DNA of 52,145 nucleotides, taken from NCBI GenBank assembly GCA_042095055.1, contig JBELBZ010000014.1, positions 1 to 52,145 of the forward strand, read 5' to 3'. The stretch is from UBA8752 sp042095055 (GTDB lineage Bacteria; Bacteroidota; Bacteroidia; Flavobacteriales_D; Sanyastnellaceae). The position numbers and the translations under genes were made by a program. The notes beneath the pieces are model-generated. The model did not search any database, was not told the origin of the DNA, and saw only the letters and a program-made list of their open reading frames with translations. This document shows positions 37,992-47,004 of this stretch, in pieces (within the stretch, counting starts at the first letter, position 1; each line of letters begins with the position of its first letter).

Positions 37992-39533
37992 TCAGAAGGG
38001 AGGATCCTCTCCCTTTTCGTTCATCCGTGATCCCACGGTCATCGTCTTTGCACCAGCATTGGCAAAGTTCTCGTTGGGAGCCATTCCACCTCCGGTATCA
38101 AAGGGGCTGTCGGCAAAAGCATCGTAATCTGAGAACTTGGCGAGGTGCTTGGTAAACTTCAGCTTCACCGTATCCAATCCGCCATTTCTGTGCTTGGCCA
38201 CAATGAGTTCGCCCATGTTTTCGGTATCGATGCCATCTGCATCTTCTGTAATCCCGTAATACTCCGGACGATAAATGAAGCACACGATATCCGCATCCTG
38301 CTCAATCGCACCAGATTCACGCAGGTCAGAAAGGATGGGCCGCTTATCGCCACCGCGGGTCTCCACTGATCTGGACAGCTGCGACAATGCGATGACCGGC
38401 ACATCCAACTCCTTTGCGATGCTCTTAATGGAGCGGCTGATGGTCGAAATTTCCTGCTCGCGGTTGCCTTTGCTGCTGTTCTCTCCGCCTGCCGTCATCA
38501 GTTGCAGGTAATCGATGATCACCATGTTGATGCCGTGCTTCTGCTTCAATCGGCGGCACTTGGCGCGGAGTTCGAAAACACTCAATGCCGGTGTATCGTC
38601 GATAAACAACTTCGCCTTGGCGAGTTTGGTGATCCGGCTCTGTAGCTGCTGGTATTCATATTCCTCGAGGTCTCCCTTCCGGAATTTCTCAGCACTCAAC
38701 TCAGATTCGGCAGCCACAAGGCGCTGCACCAACTGGGAAGAACTCATCTCCAAGGAAAATACCGCCACAGGGACGTCGTGGTCCACAGCCATGTTGCGCG
38801 CCATCGACAGCACAAAAGCCGTCTTACCCATGCCAGGACGGGCAGCGAGGACCACCATGTCCGAACGCTGCCAGCCCCCGGTCAATTGATCCAGCGCATT
38901 GAAGCCAGTAGGCACTCCACTGACGCCGTCTTTGTTGAGTCTGGCCTGGTCTATGCCTTCGATGACCTGTCGGATGACAGCTCCCATCTCCTGATAGCCT
39001 TGGCGAATGTTGCCCTCAGCGACCTCAAACAACTGTTGCTCAGAGCGGTCCAACAGGTCGAACACATCGGTGGTGTCTTCAAACGCCGCCTCAATGGTCT
39101 CACCTGAAATCCGAATAAGCTCTCGCTGAATGAACTTCTGGGCCACGATTCTCGCGTGGGCCTCAACATTGGCGCTGCTGGCCACGCGGTCGGTCAATCC
39201 CGCCACGTATGCAGCACCTCCACAAAAACCGAGCACCCCCTCTTTGCGAAGCTGCTCCGTCACAGTCAGAAGGTCAATCGGCTCTGACTTGCCAAACAGC
39301 TCCTTGACCGCTTTGTAAATCTCTCCGTGGGCATCCTTATAGAAGGCCTGTGGCTCGAGAATGTCAATTACAGCATTTACCGCTGTCGACTCCAGCATGC
39401 AAGCTCCGAGCACCGCCTCCTCCAATTCGATGGCTTGGGGCGGCTTTTTGCCAATCCCTGTCATACCTGGTGCGACAATGGGCGCTTTGATCGCAGATTT
39501 GCGCTTGTTGCTGAGGGGTTTGTTGTCGGCCAC
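37992..39533 (-). CDS. dnaB: Replicative DNA helicase DnaB
   Basis: 513 residues from a GTG at 39533; a further GTG at 39569 and an ATG at 39464 (within the start of the conserved part) are alternatives. The N-terminal helical domain starts at GKKPPQAIELEEAVLGACML. The RecA-type domain has Walker A ARPGMGKTAF (about residue 235), Walker B MVIIDYLQLM, and the DnaB marks SLEMSSSQLVQR, LSQLSRSVE and LRESGAIEQDADIV. It unwinds DNA at the replication fork as a hexamer and loads primase. A TAAATTGG element at 39554-39561 (minus strand) lies 20 nt before the GTG and may be the -7 box, which supports that start. Confidence 0.95.
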   Translation of the reverse strand: MADNKPLSNKRKSAIKAPIVAPGMTGIGKKPPQAIELEEAVLGACMLESTAVNAVIDILEPQAFYKDAHGEIYKAVKELFGKSEPIDLLTVTEQLRKEGVLGFCGGAAYVAGLTDRVASSANVEAHARIVAQKFIQRELIRISGETIEAAFEDTTDVFDLLDRSEQQLFEVAEGNIRQGYQEMGAVIRQVIEGIDQARLNKDGVSGVPTGFNALDQLTGGWQRSDMVVLAARPGMGKTAFVLSMARNMAVDHDVPVAVFSLEMSSSQLVQRLVAAESELSAEKFRKGDLEEYEYQQLQSRITKLAKAKLFIDDTPALSVFELRAKCRRLKQKHGINMVIIDYLQLMTAGGENSSKGNREQEISTISRSIKSIAKELDVPVIALSQLSRSVETRGGDKRPILSDLRESGAIEQDADIVCFIYRPEYYGITEDADGIDTENMGELIVAKHRNGGLDTVKLKFTKHLAKFSDYDAFADSPFDTGGGMAPNENFANAGAKTMTVGSRMNEKGEDPPF

Positions 39534-39637
39534 GGTCAAATTCAGATGAACGACCAATTTAGCCCCCACAATGAGGCGCTGCCCCCTCCTCTTTCAACCA
39601 CGCGTCAACACCCCTGTCCACAAAGTACCTTTCCTCC

Positions 39638-41011
39638 ATGTCCCATCCGTGGAATTTCTCTTTATCGGTTGCCCTCCTTGCCTTGATCTGCAGCGGCTGT
39701 GCCACAGAAAAGGCACCACCTGAGGTCCATTGGATTTCACCTCAATCTTCGGTGAACGTCCAAGAAGGCGATGCGGTGCAACTCAAGTTCAGCGTTGTAG
39801 ACCCTGCGCCCGAGCGTGGAAAAACGGGCGCGGCTTTTTGGCGCATTGCGATCGGCACCGAATCTGGCAGCACCTGGTGGACCACCTCGGGAACTTTGAG
39901 TGCTCCTTCTGGAACCGCAACATTCACAGACACAATTGAAGCCACGTGGCACGCGCCCACACTGCCGCCCGGGACTGCCAGTCCTGCAGCATTGTCGCTC
40001 TCGGCCTTGTGCACCGATGGTGAAGGACAAACAGGGGCAGACTTTGGCACCCTCACTTTCACCAGCCCTCCCCTCTCCGCTTCGGGGTTGTGGTGGACAG
40101 ACATGCAAGGTTTTGGTTATACGGACCCGCAGGTCAGCCTTCAGACGTCCCATTTCTCAGGTCCTGACGATCAGCAGCACCTTGTGCACCTCGATGGCCA
40201 AGCATTTTTGGTGACGGGGAATACCGCGGCCCAAGGATGGCGGCTCATCGACGGCGCTCCTTCCACAGAACCTGAGTGGACCACCACCCCGTCGGCCACC
40301 ACCACAGGTTCAATACGCCACATTCGAAGGGCCCCTTTTGAGCACACCGGTGCAGCATGGGCGGAAATCGGCTGGTCTGACCGTTGCACTTGGGTGGACG
40401 CCAACGGCCTCACCACGAGAAGTTGGCTGCTCAATACAGATGAAACCTTGATCGATTCAGGTGTCATTTCAGGTGTCATGGTTCTTTTGGCCCGCACAAG
40501 CGCCAACGACTTGAGGGCAATTCGCTTCAACCTGAACAACACTTCGAGGATGGAATCGGTGACTTGGACCCCGCAAGCTTCAGGTTCAACAGGCCCTGAA
40601 GGCAAAGCGTGGCTCCTCCAAAAGGAGGGGCTACCCGCAACACTGGAGACCGATGGAACCCTGCGACTGTGGGACCCCAATGGCGGGGCCACTCCCATAA
40701 GCACCCTCAACCTTGCAGGGGTTGGAAATGTGAGCCGCGCGGGCCGTCTGGAAGGCGGACACAGCTGGGCCGATCGGGAAACAGGGTGCTTCTATTCTGA
40801 CGACCTCGCTCTCATCGGCACTTGGCCTGGCGCCATTCACCATGTCACATCCGATCGGGCCAACAGCTTGTTATGGTTGCTGTCAGGGGATGTATTGGAA
40901 AGGCAATGGTGGGCATTGGACGCTGCATATGAACCCTTGGGGTCATCCATCCCCGCTGGAACGGAGGCATTCTCGGGCAGCATAGCGCACAATCGACCAG
41001 GCCCGTCGTGA
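39638..41011 (+). CDS. Lipoprotein of unknown function
   Basis: 457 residues, ATG start. A lipoprotein signal is clear: hydrophobic LSVALLALI then CSGC, with lipidation at Cys21. Residues about 25-130 look like an Ig-like beta domain (VHWISPQSSVNVQEGDAVQLKFSVVDP). The rest (140-457) has regularly spaced Trp-rich strands (GLWWTDMQGFGY, GWRLIDGAP, AWAEIGWSDRCTWVD, GKAWLLQKEG, LWDPNGG, LLWLLSGDVLERQWW), which fits a beta-propeller fold; this is a guess from pattern. No neighbour explains it: dnaB is divergent and an NrtR-like gene follows 55 bp later. Confidence 0.75.
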   Translation: MSHPWNFSLSVALLALICSGCATEKAPPEVHWISPQSSVNVQEGDAVQLKFSVVDPAPERGKTGAAFWRIAIGTESGSTWWTTSGTLSAPSGTATFTDTIEATWHAPTLPPGTASPAALSLSALCTDGEGQTGADFGTLTFTSPPLSASGLWWTDMQGFGYTDPQVSLQTSHFSGPDDQQHLVHLDGQAFLVTGNTAAQGWRLIDGAPSTEPEWTTTPSATTTGSIRHIRRAPFEHTGAAWAEIGWSDRCTWVDANGLTTRSWLLNTDETLIDSGVISGVMVLLARTSANDLRAIRFNLNNTSRMESVTWTPQASGSTGPEGKAWLLQKEGLPATLETDGTLRLWDPNGGATPISTLNLAGVGNVSRAGRLEGGHSWADRETGCFYSDDLALIGTWPGAIHHVTSDRANSLLWLLSGDVLERQWWALDAAYEPLGSSIPAGTEAFSGSIAHNRPGPS

Positions 41012-41066
41012 GAACTTTTGATCTCAAACGGCACTTTTAACTGCAGTTGCAAGATTTTTGCATGCC

Positions 41067-41783
41067 ATGTCAGAGATGCTCAAGTTCCCCCAAGACAATC
41101 CGGACTTCAATGTCGCATTGAGCACTAGCTTGGTGCTTTTTGGTTTCGATGGGTCCCAATTGCAATTGCTCTTGGCGAGGAGTCAACGCGAGCCATTCAA
41201 GGATGCACTGTTTCTGCCGAGCCGATACCTCGAAGCCCAAGACGAATTGATGCTGAGTGCCCGCAGCATGTTCCACGGATTGTTCGGGTATGACGAGCCA
41301 GAAATCATCGAGCAGCTCAAAGCCTTTGGTGGGGTATTCCGCCACCCGCTCGGCAGGGTCGTCAATGTGGCCTTTTACGCCTTGGTGAGAAAAGAAGACT
41401 TCCTCGCTGAAAAATGGGAGCAATTCGGCATGCAATGGAGCCCCATTGACCGGGTGCCCGACCTGGCCTTTGACCACAATGAAGTTGTAGCCTATGCCAA
41501 AGAAAGGCTCAAGCGCAGGGTCAAACGCCGCCCAGTGGGTTTCCATCTGCTTCCGGACGAATTCACGCTGGGGCAGTTGCAATCACTCTATGAGCAAGCA
41601 CTCGGAAAGACGTTCGACAAGCGCAACTTCAGAAAAAAACTGTTCAAGAGTCCTTTGCTGACCGACTTGGAACGCAAGGCTACGGGTCGAGAAGTGGGGC
41701 AGCACAAAGGCAGCAGCCTGTTCACCTTTGACAGAGAGCGCTATCAGCGCATGAAAAGCGAGGGTTACGACTTCTTGTTCTGA
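41067..41783 (+). CDS. NrtR-like regulator (Nudix-like domain plus winged helix)
   Basis: 238 residues from the ATG at 41067 (TTG earlier). Residues 15-150 have the Nudix fold (LSTSLVLFGFDGSQLQLLLARSQ, PSRYLEAQDELMLSARSMFHGLFGYDEPEI), but the catalytic Nudix box (R-E-x2-E-E) is missing, as in NrtR and related sugar or NAD regulators. Residues about 155-238 form the winged helix (LPDEFTLGQLQSLYEQALGKTFDKRNFRKKLFKSPLL) ending SEGYDFLF. It most likely senses a nucleotide-type ligand and controls genes elsewhere; no NAD or sugar genes are next to it. Convergent with metK, 30 bp apart, with no clear terminator. Confidence 0.85.
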   Translation: MSEMLKFPQDNPDFNVALSTSLVLFGFDGSQLQLLLARSQREPFKDALFLPSRYLEAQDELMLSARSMFHGLFGYDEPEIIEQLKAFGGVFRHPLGRVVNVAFYALVRKEDFLAEKWEQFGMQWSPIDRVPDLAFDHNEVVAYAKERLKRRVKRRPVGFHLLPDEFTLGQLQSLYEQALGKTFDKRNFRKKLFKSPLLTDLERKATGREVGQHKGSSLFTFDRERYQRMKSEGYDFLF

Positions 41784-41813
41784 GGCCCAATCACAGACCT
41801 CCAAAAAATCCGG

Positions 41814-43070
41814 TTAGCAACCGAACTCGGCCTTGAGTGCATCCACACAATCCAGCTCTTCCCAAGGGAAAAGCTTGACTTGGCGCTCCACCATGCTGCC
41901 GTCAGCAGCCTTGAATGCCTTTGTGACGACTTCACACGTCCTGCCCATGTGTCCGTATGCAGCTGACTCGGTGTAGATCGGTGTGCGCAGTGCAAAGCGC
42001 TGCTCGATGTCGTAAGGGCGCATCGGGAAAATCCCCTTGATGCGTTCGGCGATTTCACCATCGGAAACCCCCACTTTCGATGTGCCGTAAGTATTGACAT
42101 ACAAACCCACCGGCTCTGCCACACCAATGGCGTATGCCACTTGCACCAAGGCCTCATCACATACACCAGCAGCCACCAAATTCTTGGCGGCATAACGCGT
42201 CGCATATGCAGCACTCCGGTCAACCTTAGAAGGGTCTTTTCCACTAAAGGCGCCCCCTCCGTGGGCACCTCGCCCACCATATGTATCCACAATGATCTTG
42301 CGGCCTGTGAGGCCAGTATCGCCATGGGGCCCTCCGATCACAAACTTACCGGTCGGGTTGACATGCAATTTATGGTCCCCCTTGAACAAGGCCTTGACCC
42401 GATCAGGGCAATCCCTGAGAACACGCGGAATCAAAATCTCCGCCACATCCCGCTTGATGTGCGCCAACATGGCGGCTTCATCGGGGTCGAAATCGTCGTG
42501 TTGGGTTGAAACCACAATGGCCTCGACGCGCAAGGGTGTGTGATCGTCTGCGTACTCGATGGTCACCTGGCTCTTGCTGTCAGGCCGCAAATACCCCATC
42601 TCCCCTCCTTCTCGGCGAAGCTCGGCCAACACCTTCAACAAGCGGTGACTCAGGTCCAAGGGAAGCGGCATATAGTCGTCTGTTTCCCGGCAGGCATAAC
42701 CAAACATCATCCCTTGGTCTCCGGCCCCTTGCTCCTCTGGGGCGGCGCGTTCAACGCCTTGATTGATGTCCGGACTCTGCTCGTGAATGGCACTTAAGAC
42801 GCCGCAACTGGACGCGTCAAACATGTATTCACTTTTGGTGTAGCCAATGCGCTGAATGGTGTCACGGGCAATCTGCTGAACGTCGAGATAAGCGTTGCTC
42901 TTGACTTCACCCGCCAAAATGACTTGGCCTGTGGTGACCAAAGTCTCACATGCCACCTTCGATTGAGGGTCAAAAGCGAGAAAGTGATCTATCAGTGCAT
43001 CTGAAATCTGATCCGCCACTTTATCGGGATGTCCCTCGCTGACGGATTCGGAAGTAAAGAAATAAGACAT
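41814..43070 (-). CDS. metK: S-adenosylmethionine synthetase
   Basis: 418 residues, ATG start. It joins methionine and ATP to make SAM. The family marks are present: FTSESVSEGHPDK at the N-terminus (ATP-binding His-Pro-Asp-Lys), MFGYACRETDDYMPLPL, GPHGDTGLTGRKIIVDTYGG, GGGAFSGKDPSKVDRSAAYATRY. The 418-residue length is a little over the usual 380-400, as in Bacteroidota. It is divergent from the riboswitch-led metH operon; its 5' side shares the 60-bp gap before the riboswitch, but no riboswitch is seen on its own strand. Confidence 0.97.
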   Translation of the reverse strand: MSYFFTSESVSEGHPDKVADQISDALIDHFLAFDPQSKVACETLVTTGQVILAGEVKSNAYLDVQQIARDTIQRIGYTKSEYMFDASSCGVLSAIHEQSPDINQGVERAAPEEQGAGDQGMMFGYACRETDDYMPLPLDLSHRLLKVLAELRREGGEMGYLRPDSKSQVTIEYADDHTPLRVEAIVVSTQHDDFDPDEAAMLAHIKRDVAEILIPRVLRDCPDRVKALFKGDHKLHVNPTGKFVIGGPHGDTGLTGRKIIVDTYGGRGAHGGGAFSGKDPSKVDRSAAYATRYAAKNLVAAGVCDEALVQVAYAIGVAEPVGLYVNTYGTSKVGVSDGEIAERIKGIFPMRPYDIEQRFALRTPIYTESAAYGHMGRTCEVVTKAFKAADGSMVERQVKLFPWEELDCVDALKAEFGC

Positions 43071-43119
43071 ATTGGCACGTTTGGAGGCGCAAGTTCGGGA
43101 TTGCGGCGCTCAAAACAGG

Positions 43120-43127
43120 TAACTTTG
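43120..43127 (+). promoter_or_regulatory. -7 promoter element of the metH operon
   Basis: TAACTTTG is a perfect match to the Bacteroidota TAnnTTTG consensus. A TTG at 43101-43103 lies 16 nt upstream as a possible -33 part. The expected start of transcription is at or just before the riboswitch P1 helix at 43133. Confidence 0.7.
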
Positions 43128-43132
43128 CACTG

Positions 43133-43237
43133 CTTATCGCGAAAGACGGAGGGATCGGCCCTTTGATGTCTTGGCAACCCGTGTAATGAGGGCGGGTGCC
43201 AAATCCGACTTCTGCCTCAAGGCAGGGGAAAGATGAG
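43133..43237 (+). promoter_or_regulatory. SAM-I (S-box) riboswitch
   Basis: About 105 nt with the S-box core: P1 CTTATC paired to GATGAG at the other end, GGAGGGATCGGCCC, TTGGCAACC and GGTGCCAAATCC, and a P4-like hairpin with GAAAGATGAG. It lies 50 nt before the metH ATG. High SAM should reduce expression of the operon. A perfect 7-bp hairpin (ACGGAAC / GTTCCGT, 43241-43258) follows P1 at once but has no T-run, so whether control is by termination or translation is not clear. Confidence 0.92.
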
Positions 43238-43288
43238 CCCACGGAACACCCGTTCCGTCTGCTTTCGCGCATGGCTTGAATACCTGAC

Positions 43289-44308
43289 ATGCGACCAGAC
43301 ATCGTACAACATTCCGCCCAGCGCATCCTTGTCCTCGACGGGGCCATGGGCACCATGATCCAGCGTCATGCGCTTGGGGAGGCTGACTTTAGGGGAGACC
43401 GCTTTGCAAACCACCCCTCTCCCCTCAAAGGCAACAACGACCTGTTGGCCTTGACGCGCCCCGATATTTTGCGCGGCATACATGATGAATACTTCGAAGC
43501 AGGTGCAGACATCGTAGAAACCAACACCTTCAGTTCGACCACCATCGCACAAGCAGACTATGGTTTGGAGTCAGCCGTGTGGGATTTGAATGTCGCTTCG
43601 GCAGAGATCGCCCGGGCGTCTGCAGATGCTTGGACAGCAAAAACACCCGATCAACCGCGCTTTGTAGCGGGATCCGTCGGCCCCACCAACCGCACAGCAA
43701 GCATCAGTCCGGACGTCAATGACCCAGGGTACAGGGCCGTCACTTTTGGTGATTTGGTCAAGGCGTACAGCGCGCAAATGGAGGCTCTCATGGTCGGTGG
43801 AGTGGACACCTTGCTCATCGAAACGGTGTTCGACACCCTCAACGCCAAAGCCGCATTGTTCGCAGCAGAGGAGGCTTTCGACCGCCAAGGAAGGAGGCTT
43901 CCCATCATGGTCAGCGGGACCATTACCGATGCTTCCGGACGCACCCTGAGCGGACAAACCGCAGAAGCTTTTTGTGTCTCGATGAGCCACGCCCCTTTGT
44001 TTTCCATTGGCCTCAATTGCGCGCTCGGTGCAGCACAACTCACGCCCTACCTCGAAGCCTTGTCCACCCACGCCACGTGTGGCATATCAGCCCACCCCAA
44101 CGCTGGTTTACCCAATGAAATGGGGGAATATGAACAAGGACCTGATGCCATGGCTGCCCAGCTTGAAGCCTTTCTAGACAAAGGCCTTGTCAACATCTTA
44201 GGGGGCTGCTGTGGCACCACACCTGCGCACATCAAAGCCATTGCCTCACTGGTCCGTGGCAGAAGCCCACGTCCCCTTCCGTCGAACCCCAGAACAGCGT
44301 CCACATGA
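43289..44308 (+). CDS. metH: Methionine synthase, homocysteine-binding part (split MetH, first polypeptide)
   Basis: 339 residues. This is the N-terminal barrel of cobalamin-dependent methionine synthase: ILVLDGAMGTMIQ at the start, EAGADIVETNTFSSTTIAQADYG, and the zinc ligands in GLNCALGA (about Cys244) and GGCCGTTP (about 306-307). It binds and activates homocysteine. In single-chain MetH it is joined to the folate, B12 and reactivation domains; here those are in the next gene, whose ATG overlaps the stop (ATGA). The clean overlap and intact motifs show a genuine split, known in other Bacteroidota (from memory), and not a frameshift. Under the SAM riboswitch. Confidence 0.94.
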   Translation: MRPDIVQHSAQRILVLDGAMGTMIQRHALGEADFRGDRFANHPSPLKGNNDLLALTRPDILRGIHDEYFEAGADIVETNTFSSTTIAQADYGLESAVWDLNVASAEIARASADAWTAKTPDQPRFVAGSVGPTNRTASISPDVNDPGYRAVTFGDLVKAYSAQMEALMVGGVDTLLIETVFDTLNAKAALFAAEEAFDRQGRRLPIMVSGTITDASGRTLSGQTAEAFCVSMSHAPLFSIGLNCALGAAQLTPYLEALSTHATCGISAHPNAGLPNEMGEYEQGPDAMAAQLEAFLDKGLVNILGGCCGTTPAHIKAIASLVRGRSPRPLPSNPRTAST

Positions 44309-47004
44309 GCCGTCAACGCCCTTTGTTGTCCTTGAGCGGATTGGAGCCCTTGTGGGTCACGGCCGAGTCGAACTTCGTCAATGTCGGTGAACGCACCAAC
44401 GTCACAGGAAGCCGCAAATTCTTGCGTCTCATCAGAGAGGAACGGTTTGAAGAAGCCGTAGAGGTCGCCCGCGAACAAGTGGAAGGCGGCGCCCAAATCC
44501 TGGACGTCAATATGGATGAAGGCATGCTGGACTCGGCAGCTTACATGCAACGGTTCCTCAACCTGATTGCTGCAGAGCCCGATATCGCCAGAATTCCGGT
44601 GATGATCGACAGCTCCAAATGGGAGGTCATAGAAGCCGGTTTGCAATGCGTCCAAGGCAAAGGGGTTGTGAATTCAATCAGCCTCAAAGAAGGAGAAGCT
44701 GAATTCCTGCGTCAGGCAAACCTCATTCGCCGATACGGTGCCGCCGTTATCGTTATGGCGTTCGATGAACAAGGTCAGGCAGACAACTATCCCCGCCGCA
44801 TTTCCATTTGCGAACGCGCTTATCGCCTGCTCGTTGACCAAGGCGGATGGGACCCGAGCGACATCATTTTTGACCCCAACATCTTCCCCGTCGCTACTGG
44901 CATGGAAGAGCACCGCCGCAACGCACTCGATTTTTTTGCCGCCACAGAATGGATCCGGAAACACCTGCCCGGGGCCCATGTCAGCGGAGGGGTATCCAAT
45001 GTGAGCTTCAGCTTTAGGGGCAATCCCGTCGTGCGTGAGGCAATGCACAGTGCATTCCTCTTCCACGGCATCAAATCCGGCATGGACATGGGCATCGTCA
45101 ACCCCACCATGCTCACCGTGTACGACGACATCCCGTCCGACTTGCTTGCGCGGGTCGAAGATGTGCTGCTCGACCGCCGCGATGATGCCACCGAACGCCT
45201 CATTGATTTTGCCGAAGGCTTAAAAGGACAGGCAGGAACGGTCGCCAAAAAAGACGATGCGTGGCGCAATGAACCCGTAGAAAGCCGCATTGGACATGCA
45301 CTGGTCAAGGGCATTGCGGAACACATCGAGACCGATATTGAAGAGATTTTCCATCAAATCGGTTCGCCACTCAAAGTCATCGAAGGACCCCTCATGGATG
45401 GCATGAACGTGGTGGGCGACCTGTTTGGATCGGGGAAGATGTTTCTGCCGCAGGTGGTAAAGAGCGCCCGGGTGATGAAAAAGGCTGTAGGCTGGTTAAC
45501 CCCGCACCTCGAAGCCGCATCAGAGGGCACCCGCCAAAAGGCAGGCAAGGTGCTGCTCGCCACTGTCAAAGGAGACGTGCACGACATCGGAAAGAACATC
45601 GTAGGTGTGGTGCTCGGATGCAACGATTACGACGTGATCGATCTCGGGGTCATGATTCCAAAGGAAAAAATCCTGGAAGCGGCGATAGAGCACGATGTCG
45701 ATGTCATTGGCCTCAGCGGGCTCATCACGCCGTCGCTGGATGAAATGGTGGATGTGGCGCTCGAAATGGAAGCCCGCGGCATCAGCCTTCCATTGCTGAT
45801 TGGTGGAGCGACCACCTCAAAGGTGCATACGGCAGTCAAAATCGCACCGCGGTGCTCGGCTCCAGTGGTGCACGTCAATGACGCTTCAAGGGCAGTTCCC
45901 GTGGTGGGACAGCTCTTGGGCAAAGGATCCAAAGACGGGTTTGTGAGCGGCATCGCCGAAGACCAAGAGCGGGTCAGAACCCATTATGCCCGAGACCGGC
46001 AGCGCAAAAGCCTCTTGCCGCTTTCAGAGGCCCGGCGCAAAGCAGATTCTGAAACCGCAAGCTGGACGTTTGATGCCGAGCATTGCCCAGCTCCTCACGT
46101 CAAGGGAAAACAAGTTTTAGATGACATCAGCATTGCAGACCTGCGCCCGGTGATTGACTGGGGACCTTTCTTTCGCAGTTGGGGACTTCACGGCAAATAC
46201 CCCCAGCTTCTCGACGACGCTGTCATTGGGGAGGAAGCCCGGAAACTGAAAGCCGATGCAGAGGCCATGTTGGACCGCATGGAAGCAGAGAAAGCAGTGC
46301 GGTGCCAAGCGGTTTTTGAAATTTTGTCCGCAAACCGCGAAGGCGACGATGTGGTCCTCAACGGCAGCGGTACCCGCCTTCATTTCCTGCGCCAGCAAAG
46401 TCCACAAGGACACACGAGCCTCGCCGACTTCATCGCGCCAACAGGCACACCTGGTTTGAAAACGGACCACATTGGTGTGTTTTGTGTGACAGCTGGACAC
46501 GGACTTGAGGAATGGTGCGCTCCATTCCGCGATGACGATGACGATTACAGCGAGATCATGGCCAAGTCACTCGCCGACCGACTCGCCGAAGCTGCAGCAG
46601 AGTGGCTGCACCGAGAAGTCAGGACCCAATATTGGGGGTATGCGCAAGATGAGGCATTGGACAATGCTGCCCTCATTGCTGAGCGCTACCGTGGCATACG
46701 GCCTGCCCCAGGCTATCCCGCATGTCCTGACCACCAAGAGAAGAACACCATTTGGAAGATCCTTGAGGTCGACCAGCACATTGGCGTCAACCTTACGGAA
46801 AGCCTGGCCATGTGGCCGGCATCAAGCGTTTCGGGCTACTACTTTGCCCATCCAGATGCCCGCTATTTCGGATTGGGCAAAATCCTGCCAGACCAACTTG
46901 AGGATTACGCCCACCGTCGGGGACAGCAGCGCGATGAAGCTGCACGCTGGCTTTCACCGGTTCTCCTCGATCAAATTGATCCATCTGACACCCCATCTCC
47001 ATGA
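44305..47004 (+). CDS. metH: Methionine synthase, folate/B12/reactivation part (split MetH, second polypeptide)
   Basis: 899 residues. Domains in order: pterin-binding barrel (about 15-280, FVNVGERTNVTGSRKF, LDVNMDEGMLDS, IDSSKWEVIEAGLQ); B12 cap helices (about 310-400, GDLFGSGKMFLPQVVKSARVMK); cobalamin-binding domain (about 405-560) with the DVHDIGKN motif whose His425 ligates cobalt, then GLSGLITPSLDEM and GGATTSKVH; and the SAM-binding reactivation domain (about 600-890, IGVFCVTAGHGLE, RGIRPAPGYPACPDH, LTESLAMWPASSVSGYYFAHP). Together with the first polypeptide it moves the methyl group from methyl-tetrahydrofolate through cobalamin to homocysteine. It overlaps metF by ATGA. Confidence 0.95.
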   Translation: MSRQRPLLSLSGLEPLWVTAESNFVNVGERTNVTGSRKFLRLIREERFEEAVEVAREQVEGGAQILDVNMDEGMLDSAAYMQRFLNLIAAEPDIARIPVMIDSSKWEVIEAGLQCVQGKGVVNSISLKEGEAEFLRQANLIRRYGAAVIVMAFDEQGQADNYPRRISICERAYRLLVDQGGWDPSDIIFDPNIFPVATGMEEHRRNALDFFAATEWIRKHLPGAHVSGGVSNVSFSFRGNPVVREAMHSAFLFHGIKSGMDMGIVNPTMLTVYDDIPSDLLARVEDVLLDRRDDATERLIDFAEGLKGQAGTVAKKDDAWRNEPVESRIGHALVKGIAEHIETDIEEIFHQIGSPLKVIEGPLMDGMNVVGDLFGSGKMFLPQVVKSARVMKKAVGWLTPHLEAASEGTRQKAGKVLLATVKGDVHDIGKNIVGVVLGCNDYDVIDLGVMIPKEKILEAAIEHDVDVIGLSGLITPSLDEMVDVALEMEARGISLPLLIGGATTSKVHTAVKIAPRCSAPVVHVNDASRAVPVVGQLLGKGSKDGFVSGIAEDQERVRTHYARDRQRKSLLPLSEARRKADSETASWTFDAEHCPAPHVKGKQVLDDISIADLRPVIDWGPFFRSWGLHGKYPQLLDDAVIGEEARKLKADAEAMLDRMEAEKAVRCQAVFEILSANREGDDVVLNGSGTRLHFLRQQSPQGHTSLADFIAPTGTPGLKTDHIGVFCVTAGHGLEEWCAPFRDDDDDYSEIMAKSLADRLAEAAAEWLHREVRTQYWGYAQDEALDNAALIAERYRGIRPAPGYPACPDHQEKNTIWKILEVDQHIGVNLTESLAMWPASSVSGYYFAHPDARYFGLGKILPDQLEDYAHRRGQQRDEAARWLSPVLLDQIDPSDTPSP

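Noticed and set aside
43289..47004. metH as a broken gene (frameshift)
   Set aside because: The split falls between domains, both halves keep all motifs, and the genes overlap by a clean ATGA.
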